Below are positions 1-5,638 of a stretch of 5,638 nucleotides of DNA, piece after piece; within the stretch, counting starts at the first letter, position 1; the number at the start of each line of letters is the position of its first letter. A model generated the notes under the pieces. That model was not told the origin of the DNA and made no database searches. It saw only the letters and a program-made list of their open reading frames with translations. The stretch is taken from positions 1 through 5,638 of the forward strand of contig JAHDBO010000145.1 of NCBI GenBank assembly GCA_020630355.1. Reading direction: 5' to 3'. The translations under genes and the position numbers were made by a program. Source of the stretch: Saprospiraceae bacterium (GTDB lineage Bacteria; Bacteroidota; Bacteroidia; Chitinophagales; Saprospiraceae).

Positions 1-2
1 TA

Positions 3-866
3 TTCGAAAAAAGCCAAGCCAATCTAAGTGAAGAACTACTTAGAAAAAGAAAGGAGAAGCAATCATTATTCTATCATAGCATGCTTGCCCTAAAAACAGA
101 ATATCATATCGCATTGATTGGAATTATCGCTTTGAATGTCCTTTTATTGATGGTCAATTTCTTGGATGTCCCTTACGTTTGGTATGCTTATAATGGTATC
201 AGTGCCTCTGATTTGAGCAGTTTCGTACATGAAGGCACTTATGCCTTGGTAATGTCAATTCTGTTGGCGATGGGGGTATTGATGTATTTTTTCAGAAAAA
301 ACCTTCACTTTTATCCCAAAGGGCAAGTCCTCAAAACGGCTGCTTATGTCTGGCTGGTTCAGAATGCCCTTTTGACCTTTTCTGTGGGTATCAGGAACAT
401 CCGTTATGTCGATAATTTTGGGTTGGCCTATTTACGAGTAGCCGTTTTTATTTTTCTACTTCTTGTACTAGTAGGATTATTATTAATGTATATCAAAATC
501 AAGGACAACAAGAGTATTTATTTTCTTTTGAACAGAAATACTTGGGTCGCTTATGGCGTTCTCATCGCTGCGGCTTTTGTCAATTGGGATATTGCGATAA
601 GCAGATACAATATCCATGTACATCACAAGACCAAATTAGACACCTCTTTTTTATTCTGGGATATGTCCGACAAAAACCTATATATTTTAGAAGAAAATAA
701 GGAAAAAATTGCTAGAAGAAGCGGAAAATCAATCAAAAAAATTGAGGGCTATATACAGCATAAAAAGAACAATTTAAAAACCAGAGCGGCACAACAAAAT
801 TGGAAATCTTGGAATTATATAACCCGCTACAATATGAATGTCACAAAAAATCAGTTATATCAATAA
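3..866 (+). CDS. DUF4173-type polytopic membrane protein, 3' part (start lies upstream of the window)
   Basis: The reading frame is open from base 3 with no stop, so 287 codons of the C-terminal part are visible and the true start is off the left edge. The ATG at 81 is most likely an internal Met, because the 26 residues before it are charged, in frame and look like normal coding sequence. Counting from that Met, five hydrophobic segments are seen at about 9-28, 53-71, 84-102, 117-138 and 154-171. A basic soluble tail of about 85 residues follows, with the aromatic stretch WKSWNY near its end. The blocks FVHEGTYALVMSILLAMG, RNIRYVDNFGLAYLRV and NWDIAISRYN resemble the DUF4173 integral membrane family as I remember it in Bacteroidota. 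Those proteins are usually much longer, which fits a missing N-terminus. The molecular function of the family is unknown to me, and the next gene does not obviously share its job. Confidence 0.75.
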   Translation, partial: FEKSQANLSEELLRKRKEKQSLFYHSMLALKTEYHIALIGIIALNVLLLMVNFLDVPYVWYAYNGISASDLSSFVHEGTYALVMSILLAMGVLMYFFRKNLHFYPKGQVLKTAAYVWLVQNALLTFSVGIRNIRYVDNFGLAYLRVAVFIFLLLVLVGLLLMYIKIKDNKSIYFLLNRNTWVAYGVLIAAAFVNWDIAISRYNIHVHHKTKLDTSFLFWDMSDKNLYILEENKEKIARRSGKSIKKIEGYIQHKKNNLKTRAAQQNWKSWNYITRYNMNVTKNQLYQ

Positions 867-914
867 CTTTGTACTAACTTTATCGTAACATAGAAACATC
901 AAACTGAGAAACCG

Positions 915-3008
915 ATGCACCCTAATAATAATCTCAGGAATTTCTTCTCAAAGAGCAATGACTTTTTTTTGATTATATCAAAAGATTATCAAAAAATAGA
1001 GATGAACCCTGCTTTGGAAACTGCTCTTGGAAATCTAAGTTCCAAAACCGTGCAACAGATTTTCAAAACCCCTGAAAAAATATTACTCCGCTTAGAAAAG
1101 CCCCTTGATTCAAACGTCCAACAGTTCTATTTGTCAAATGGCCAACTTGTAGATTGGTCATTGTCTTTTGACGATAATTACTTCTATCTCACAGGCAGAC
1201 TCGCACAAAATTCCAACACTATAAAAGAAGAAATGCAATCCATTTTTGATGCATTTCCAGACTTGGGTTTCAAGATGAGTCCGGAAGGGCGTTATTTAGG
1301 CTATTATGCGGGGATGACACCTACCTTCATCCCCCCAGAGGCTTTTATGGGCAAAAAACTATCAGAAATAATGCCTCCTTATATTGCAGAAAATCAACTG
1401 GCATTACTGAAACAATGTATTGAAAAAAAAGCAATTATAACTTCTCAGTATTCTCTTCCATACCCCGACGGCTTACACCACTTCGACTCAAAATATATTC
1501 CCCTATCAGATGGAAATTGTTTCGTGATTGTAAGAAATACCACAGATTACACTAGAATGCAAGAGCTACTCGAAGAAAGTCAAAGTAGGGCAAAAATCGG
1601 GAGTTGGGAAATGAATATTGATACAAAAGAGGTGTTCTGGACAAATGAAATTTACAATATATATGGATTAGACAAACAAGAAAAAGACAAGGTATATACG
1701 GGTCTTGAACTCTACGAAGAAGAAGATCGTGCTTTAATTAAGAAGAATATAAACGACATCATTGAACATAAGCATACCATTGAACACAAATTACAAATCA
1801 ACAAAGCCGATAATACAAAAGCTTGGATCAATACGATAGGTTATCCCGTTTTAAATGCTGATGGGAAAGTCATTAAAGTGCGTGGTACACTACAAGATGT
1901 ATCAGAAAGTCAAGCTATCAGACTTGAGCTACAACAAAACAAAGATACGCTTCAACTTCTCATCAAATATACCCCAGCGGCCGTTGCCATGTTTGACAAT
2001 GACATGAGATATATTGCCTACAGTGACAGATGGCTCTCAGATTATAATGTTGAATTGGAGGATATTACGGGCTTGTCACACTATGAGGTATTCCCAGACA
2101 TCAAAGGAGCATGGAAAAGCGACCACCAAAGGGTACTTGAGGGGGAAATCTATGCCAATCCAGAAGACAAATGGACTAGGGAGGACGGAAGTGTTTTCTA
2201 TCTAAAATATGTTCTCCGACCGTGGAGAGACAAACAAGGCACAATAGGAGGTCTTATTATGTTTACTGAAGTCATTACCGAACAAGTAGAAACCAGATTG
2301 AAACTAGAAAAGAGTGTAGAGGAACTACTGAGCACCAATGCGGAACTAGAACAATTTGCTTATGTTGCCTCACATGATCTACAAGAACCCCTCAGAATGA
2401 TAGGCAACTTCTCTCAATTGCTCAATAAGAAATATGCTGATCAATTAGACGATAAAGGAGTCACTTATTTAGGAATCATATTTGATGCAGCCAAAAGAAT
2501 GAAGGCACTGATACAGAATTTATTGGCCTATTCAAGCAATTCTCATCAGAAAGAAATCCTCAAAGAAGTCGACATCAAATCACTCTTAGAGGAAAAACTA
2601 AAAGACCTAAGTTTGCTCATAGATGAAAAAAGAGCAGAAATTAAATTTCAAAATCTCCCAAATTCCATATCTTGTGCGTCCAATCAGTTGGGAATGGTTT
2701 TTTATAACTTGATTTTAAACGCTATCAAGTTCAATGATAAAGCTACCCCTGTTGTAACAATTTCGTACAAAAAAGGCTCAGACAAACACATATTCAGCGT
2801 AATCGACAACGGTATAGGCATTGAAAGCCACCTAAGGGAAAAGGTTTTCAAAATCTTCCAAAGGTTGCATCCCAAAAAAGTCTATTCTGGAAATGGAATC
2901 GGTTTGGCTTTATGTAAAAAAGCTGTAGAGCAGATGGGAGGTGAGATTTGGCACGAATCCAATGAGAGTGGAGGTTCTACGTTCTCTTTTACCATTATAA
3001 AATACTAA
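915..3008 (+). CDS. Cytoplasmic multi-PAS sensor histidine kinase (Cph1-like kinase core)
   Basis: This 697-residue kinase should sense a signal through its PAS domains, autophosphorylate on a histidine and pass the phosphate to the regulator encoded 9 bp downstream. No signal peptide or membrane segment is visible, so it is probably cytosolic. Domains in order: a short PAS-like N-terminus (about 14-95); PAS (about 105-212); PAS_3-like (about 222-333, with GSWEMNIDTKEVFWTNEIY); PAS_4-like (about 343-457, with TPAAVAMFDNDMRYIAYS and SHYEVFP); a short coiled linker; the dimerisation domain with H-box FAYVASHDLQEPLR, placing the phosphorylated residue at His487; and the ATPase domain. Its boxes are intact: N-box NLILNAIKF (Asn602), G1 DNGIGI (631-636), F-box FKIFQRL (645-651) and G2 GNGIGLAL (659-666). 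The H-box type is the one seen in phytochrome-like kinases, but no bilin-binding GAF/PHY module is present. The ligand cannot be told from sequence. The start has no strong ribosome site, as is usual in this phylum. Confidence 0.93.
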   Translation: MHPNNNLRNFFSKSNDFFLIISKDYQKIEMNPALETALGNLSSKTVQQIFKTPEKILLRLEKPLDSNVQQFYLSNGQLVDWSLSFDDNYFYLTGRLAQNSNTIKEEMQSIFDAFPDLGFKMSPEGRYLGYYAGMTPTFIPPEAFMGKKLSEIMPPYIAENQLALLKQCIEKKAIITSQYSLPYPDGLHHFDSKYIPLSDGNCFVIVRNTTDYTRMQELLEESQSRAKIGSWEMNIDTKEVFWTNEIYNIYGLDKQEKDKVYTGLELYEEEDRALIKKNINDIIEHKHTIEHKLQINKADNTKAWINTIGYPVLNADGKVIKVRGTLQDVSESQAIRLELQQNKDTLQLLIKYTPAAVAMFDNDMRYIAYSDRWLSDYNVELEDITGLSHYEVFPDIKGAWKSDHQRVLEGEIYANPEDKWTREDGSVFYLKYVLRPWRDKQGTIGGLIMFTEVITEQVETRLKLEKSVEELLSTNAELEQFAYVASHDLQEPLRMIGNFSQLLNKKYADQLDDKGVTYLGIIFDAAKRMKALIQNLLAYSSNSHQKEILKEVDIKSLLEEKLKDLSLLIDEKRAEIKFQNLPNSISCASNQLGMVFYNLILNAIKFNDKATPVVTISYKKGSDKHIFSVIDNGIGIESHLREKVFKIFQRLHPKKVYSGNGIGLALCKKAVEQMGGEIWHESNESGGSTFSFTIIKY

Positions 3009-3017
3009 AAAACGATT

Positions 3018-3431
3018 ATGCCGTTAATTCTCCACATTGAAGATAACGAGGGGGACATCATGCTCACTCAAGAGGCTTTCAGCACCACGGCAGTAAGCGC
3101 GCAGTTTGTAGTGGCTTACAATGGGCAGGAAGGCTTGAATTACCTTCGCTCAGAGCGGACAAAACCTGATCTGATTTTATTGGACATCAATATGCCCGTG
3201 CTGAACGGCAAGGAGTTTCTGGCCCGTGTAAAAATGGACACTAAACTAAAGACTATCCCCGTGGTCATCCTTACAACATCAGAAAGCAATACGGACATCC
3301 GTGAATGTTACAACCTTCATGCAAACGCTTACCTCAATAAAACCCTTGATTTTGACAGCTATTTGGAGGTCATTCGTTCGCTCACTGACTTTTGGTTAAA
3401 ACACAACCTTTATATAGAAAACCACAATTAA
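3018..3431 (+). CDS. Single-domain response regulator, Rcp1-like receiver
   Basis: This 137-residue protein is one CheY-like receiver domain with no output domain. It should accept phosphate from the kinase encoded just upstream and act by protein contact or as a relay. Visible landmarks are the acidic pair Glu8-Asp9 (HIEDN), the phosphoacceptor Asp56 in LILLDINMP, Thr86 in VVILTTSES and Lys108 in AYLNKT. The block CYNLHANAYLNK and the C-terminal DFWL are typical of the Rcp1 family that partners phytochrome-like kinases, which matches the H-box type of its neighbour. The conserved Pro after the active-site Lys is Thr109 here, which is unusual. The gene starts 9 bp after the kinase stop, so the two are almost certainly one operon. 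By hand count its G+C is clearly higher than that of the kinase gene. The downstream target is unknown. Confidence 0.95.
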   Translation: MPLILHIEDNEGDIMLTQEAFSTTAVSAQFVVAYNGQEGLNYLRSERTKPDLILLDINMPVLNGKEFLARVKMDTKLKTIPVVILTTSESNTDIRECYNLHANAYLNKTLDFDSYLEVIRSLTDFWLKHNLYIENHN

Positions 3432-3492
3432 ACATCTTCCCAACTTTAAAATAAGCTTCTACCCCGTCACTTTTCTCATATAAAAATGTATC

Positions 3493-3521
3493 TTTATTCT
3501 GGATTTTGGGTCATAATTATG
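3493..3521 (+). promoter_or_regulatory. Weak candidate Bacteroidota-type promoter for the EEP/DgkA pair
   Basis: TAATTATG at 3514-3521 matches the Bacteroidota -7 element TAnnTTTG at five of six fixed bases. A TTT at 3493-3495 lies 18 bases before it, where a -33 TTG would be expected, so the -33 half is imperfect. Transcription would begin about 35 bases before the ATG at 3565. The placement in the only sizeable gap between plus-strand genes makes sense, but AT-rich DNA gives such matches often by chance. Confidence 0.25.
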
Positions 3522-3564
3522 TGTATCTTCAATCGAAGTTTAAAACCCAAAGTGGAATATTATC

Positions 3565-4521
3565 ATGGAATTAATACTCCGATTAGTGTCTGAAAATATA
3601 TTCAGTAAGAAAGTACTGGAAAATATAATTATCAGTATTCTGATAATAGGGGCTATTCTTACTATCATTCCAAATGATTTATCGCTATCCAAGTTCACTT
3701 CCAACTATGCGGTACAAATCATGCTTTCTTATTTATTTCTGGGTACTCTATTTTTGTTGTTGAAACAACAAAAACTAATGCTGACTAGTTTTTTGTGTAG
3801 TGCCGCCCTATGTTTATTCTTGAAAGCCTACTCTAATGGTGCTATCATGCTCCCTAAGCAAACTTCTGATGCAGCGCTCAAAGTTGCTTATATCAACACC
3901 GCTGATGCCGATGGGGATTACAACCAACTGATGCATAGCATCCTAGAAAGTGACGCTGATTTAATAGCCGTACAAGAAGTCACTCCTGACTGGAAAGAGG
4001 TCTTGATTACTTCGCTCACTGAAAAATATCCTTATCAAAAAGTAGTCACTAGAATTGATTTTTTTGGGCAGGCTGTCTTTTCTAAGCATCCATTCTTGGA
4101 AATAGATACTTTCCATTACAAAGAAATCCCTAATATCAAAGGTAGTATTCGACTACCAAAGACACAAGAAGCCATCACATTCGTAGCTGCTCACACCATG
4201 CCCTCATTTGAGAGTACCTCCTTCTATAAAGATTTAAGAGAACACTTGAATACGATAGTCGATAAACTACAAGATGTAGATGGTCCTAAAATCACCTTGG
4301 GTGCTTTCAATACCGTAGAGTGGAGTACTGAACTGCAAGATTTCCGCAAAATACTCCGATTAAATTCTAGTAGAAGAGGTACAAACCCCTTTGGTCAAAT
4401 CCCTTACGAGCATATTTTCTATTCCTCCAATCTAGAGTGCGTCGGCTTCCACTCTATCTTATCCATCGAAGGCAGCCATGTGGGGATTCACGGCACTTAT
4501 CAGTTTAGAAACATCAATTAA
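3565..4521 (+). CDS. Membrane-anchored endonuclease/exonuclease/phosphatase (EEP) fold protein, probably catalytically inactive
   Basis: This 318-residue protein has three hydrophobic segments (about 19-36, 48-66 and 70-87) followed by an EEP-fold domain (about 105-313). Lys-rich ends on the N-terminus and the loop at 67-70 place the EEP domain outside the inner membrane, in the periplasm. This three-segment plus EEP layout is a known family form. Matching blocks are AYINTAD (Asn111), DLIAVQEV (Glu138), AAHTMPS (His210), LGAFNTVEWS (Asn249), YEHIFYS (His283) and EGSHVGI (His305). The normal family motifs are GDFN, DHIF and SDHxP. Here the three aspartates are Ala247, Glu282 and Ser304, while Asn111, Glu138, His210, Asn249 and His305 remain. 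Loss of these metal and proton-relay residues suggests a pseudoenzyme, perhaps a binding protein. The stop overlaps the next gene's start by one base. The fold is fairly sure; the substrate, if any, is unknown. Confidence 0.83.
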   Translation: MELILRLVSENIFSKKVLENIIISILIIGAILTIIPNDLSLSKFTSNYAVQIMLSYLFLGTLFLLLKQQKLMLTSFLCSAALCLFLKAYSNGAIMLPKQTSDAALKVAYINTADADGDYNQLMHSILESDADLIAVQEVTPDWKEVLITSLTEKYPYQKVVTRIDFFGQAVFSKHPFLEIDTFHYKEIPNIKGSIRLPKTQEAITFVAAHTMPSFESTSFYKDLREHLNTIVDKLQDVDGPKITLGAFNTVEWSTELQDFRKILRLNSSRRGTNPFGQIPYEHIFYSSNLECVGFHSILSIEGSHVGIHGTYQFRNIN

Positions 4522-4883
4522 TGTTTAAAGCTCGAATAAGGAGTTTCGGATATGCCCTTAAAGGGATTGCCACACTATTCCAAAGTCAGCCCAACGCCCG
4601 CATCCACCTTTTTATCGGTATTCTCGTATGCATTGCTGGTTTCTGCTTCGATATTACTTCTTTGGAATGGGTTGCTTTAATATTAACAATGAGTGCTGTC
4701 CTCGCAGCTGAGGCTTTCAACACGTCCTTAGAGTTTTTAACGGATTTAGTATCACCAGAACACCATCCCTTAGCGGGAAAAACGAAAGATGTAGCAGCAG
4801 GAGCAGTATTGATTAGCGCTACTGCTGCCGTCATCATAGGGTTGATTATCTTTTTACCAAAGCTTATAAAGCTGTTTACATAA
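4521..4883 (+). CDS. dgkA: DgkA-family lipid kinase (diacylglycerol or undecaprenol kinase)
   Basis: This 120-residue integral membrane protein belongs to the small DgkA family, which phosphorylates membrane lipids with ATP and works as a trimer in the inner membrane. Hydrophobic segments lie at about 28-43, 48-64 and 91-112, and the length is normal. The signature is intact: AEAFNTSLEFLTDLV gives Glu64, Asn67, Glu71 and Asp75, followed by HHPLAGKTKDVAAGAVL (81-97), with Lys89-Asp90. The N-terminal NARIHL block is also present. The position that I align with the metal-binding Glu28 of the E. coli enzyme appears to be Gln23, although the alignment there is short. The DVAAGAVL form resembles the Gram-positive undecaprenol kinase as much as E. 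coli diacylglycerol kinase, so the lipid substrate is uncertain. The start ATG shares its A with the stop of the EEP gene (TAATG), which suggests translational coupling. No ribosome site is seen. Confidence 0.92.
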   Translation: MFKARIRSFGYALKGIATLFQSQPNARIHLFIGILVCIAGFCFDITSLEWVALILTMSAVLAAEAFNTSLEFLTDLVSPEHHPLAGKTKDVAAGAVLISATAAVIIGLIIFLPKLIKLFT

Positions 4884-5472
4884 TTTCTATCGGAACTCGA
4901 ATCATAGAACGGTCCCAAGCGACAATCATCTCTGCCATGCCTTCTTCGCCTTTCTCAAAAAGGATAGATAAAGCTTCGACCTCTTTTCCTGTGTCTTCTA
5001 CTTTTGCCGTTGTCGATGCAATATCTTTTGCTGGGTCATAAGCATAAGCGCCCCAACCATCTCGCTCCACATTGAAGGCTATCTTCCATGTGTTCTCACT
5101 AGGAAAAATACAGAACGTATAGATACCAGCAGGCACCAGTTGCCCCCCAATTTTTACATTTTTATAAAACTCTATCTCCGAAGATTCGTTTGCGCCTACT
5201 CGCCAAGCTTTGCCATAAGGCAGCATCGCACCAAAAATTTCACGCCCCTTTTTCTGTGGCCTGGAATACAATACCTTAATTAAAGGGATATTGGCTTTCT
5301 GTTCCTCTTCTGTTTTCATAAACGCTCTGAAGGCAGCTCTGGGCGGAAAGTAAGCCGCATCCATAGGGCTGGAATCCAGCTTTGGAAATTGAATACCTTC
5401 CGTTTTCTCGTCTTGAGCGAACAAACAAAAGACCATCAATAACATACTTAAGAGTGAAATTCCCTTCTTCAT
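4876..5472 (-). CDS. Secreted DUF2911 family protein
   Basis: This 198-residue protein starts with a clear signal peptide (MKKGISLLSMLLMVFCLFA, likely cut after Ala19, leaving Gln at the new end). Cys16 does not sit in a lipobox, so a lipoprotein is unlikely. The rest matches the DUF2911 family, common in Bacteroidota and of unknown function. The blocks are YSRPQKKGREIFG (69-81), PYGKAWRVGANESSEIEF (85-102), PAGIYTF (114-120), DGWGAYAYD (138-146), AWD (185-187) and a final VPIEI. The LDSSPMDAAYFPPRAAF stretch (32-48) before the core seems to belong to a subgroup of the family. It should fold as a periplasmic or exported beta-rich domain. It is transcribed towards the lipid kinase gene, and the two 3' ends overlap by 8 bp. 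No convincing promoter or ribosome site is visible in the AT-rich 110 bp before its start. Confidence 0.92.
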   Translation of the reverse strand: MKKGISLLSMLLMVFCLFAQDEKTEGIQFPKLDSSPMDAAYFPPRAAFRAFMKTEEEQKANIPLIKVLYSRPQKKGREIFGAMLPYGKAWRVGANESSEIEFYKNVKIGGQLVPAGIYTFCIFPSENTWKIAFNVERDGWGAYAYDPAKDIASTTAKVEDTGKEVEALSILFEKGEEGMAEMIVAWDRSMIRVPIEIM

Positions 5473-5582
5473 TGAAAATATGGTTTGGTTAAATTAGATT
5501 TCATTCTAAAATCAGATATTAGTAACTAGTCTTTAGATCTTAGATTGAAAAACAAAACTTTGTAGCTTTATGATTCCCCTAT

Positions 5583-5638
5583 AATCCTCCTATCCTCCTA
5601 TCCTCCTATCCTCCTATCCTCCTATCCTCCTATCCTCC
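5583..5638. repeat. Tandem octamer repeat (TATCCTCC)n, running off the right edge
   Basis: Six perfect copies of TATCCTCC fill 5591-5638, preceded by one copy with a single changed base (AATCCTCC, 5583-5590). The array reaches the last base of the window, so its true length is unknown. On the minus strand the unit reads GGAGGATA, with a pyrimidine/purine strand bias and regular GG pairs. It lies in non-coding DNA about 110 bp before the DUF2911 start. Perfect copies point to recent expansion by replication slippage, so copy number may vary between strains. Confidence 0.95.

Noticed and set aside
81..866. Treating the ATG at 81 as the start of a complete 261-residue membrane protein
   Set aside because: The same frame is open back to base 3 with normal-looking charged coding sequence and no stop, and the family is usually much longer, so the gene is cut by the window edge.
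853..870. AGTTAT-ATCA-ATAACT stem followed by TTT as a terminator for the first gene
   Set aside because: The stem is only 6 bp, almost all A/T, overlaps the stop codon and has a very short T run, so it is too weak to call.
2014..2205. A 63-residue open frame inside the kinase gene
   Set aside because: It lies in another frame within the well-conserved fourth PAS domain and has no family features, so it is a shadow of the real gene.
915..3431. Kinase and regulator as a phytochrome light-sensing pair
   Set aside because: The H-box and regulator type resemble the Cph1/Rcp1 pair, but there is no GAF/PHY chromophore module or bilin-binding cysteine context, so light sensing is not supported.
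3505..3551. TTTGGGT ... ACCCAAA inverted repeat in the gap before the EEP gene, with a small CTTC-AATC-GAAG stem inside, as a riboswitch or operator
   Set aside because: The arms are 7 bp with a 33-base separation, the inner stem has 4 bp, and no known riboswitch motif is seen. The likely transcription start would also fall inside the structure.
4861..4873. AGCTT-ATA-AAGCT hairpin as a terminator for the lipid kinase gene
   Set aside because: A 5-bp stem with a 3-base loop inside coding sequence and no T tract is expected by chance.
4586..4918. A 110-residue minus-strand open frame opposite the lipid kinase
   Set aside because: It is antisense to the conserved DgkA motifs and overlaps the DUF2911 end in another frame. 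The protein has no recognisable features.

Overview
The window looks like ordinary chromosomal DNA from a member of the Bacteroidota. The reasons are the low G+C content, the lack of convincing Shine-Dalgarno sequences before any of the visible starts, and gene families common in that phylum: a DUF4173-type membrane protein, a DUF2911 lipidless secreted protein, and a multi-PAS kinase with a one-domain regulator. The sequence does not let me name a genus. I see no mobile element, RNA gene or CRISPR array.

Layout: (1) Positions 3-866 (+) hold the 3' part of a DUF4173-type membrane protein gene. Its frame is open to the window edge, so the real start is upstream and the Met at 81 is internal. 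(2) Positions 915-3431 (+) hold a two-gene signalling unit: a soluble multi-PAS histidine kinase and, 9 bp later, a single-domain Rcp1-like response regulator. (3) After a 133-bp gap with a weak promoter candidate, positions 3565-4883 (+) hold two membrane proteins joined by a TAATG stop/start overlap. The first is a membrane-anchored endonuclease/exonuclease/phosphatase (EEP) fold protein, the second a DgkA-family lipid kinase. (4) On the minus strand a secreted DUF2911 protein converges on the kinase gene, and the two 3' ends overlap by 8 bp. (5) The right edge is a perfect 8-bp tandem repeat (TATCCTCC) running off the window.

The kinase and regulator should form a cytoplasmic phosphorelay whose output is not encoded here, because the regulator has no effector domain. 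The EEP/DgkA pair is probably co-translated at the inner membrane. The strongest oddity is that the EEP protein keeps the fold landmarks but has lost all three conserved catalytic aspartates, so it is probably a pseudoenzyme. Nothing here amounts to a clearly new multi-gene system. The coupled pseudo-EEP/DgkA pair and the octamer repeat are the parts most worth following up.
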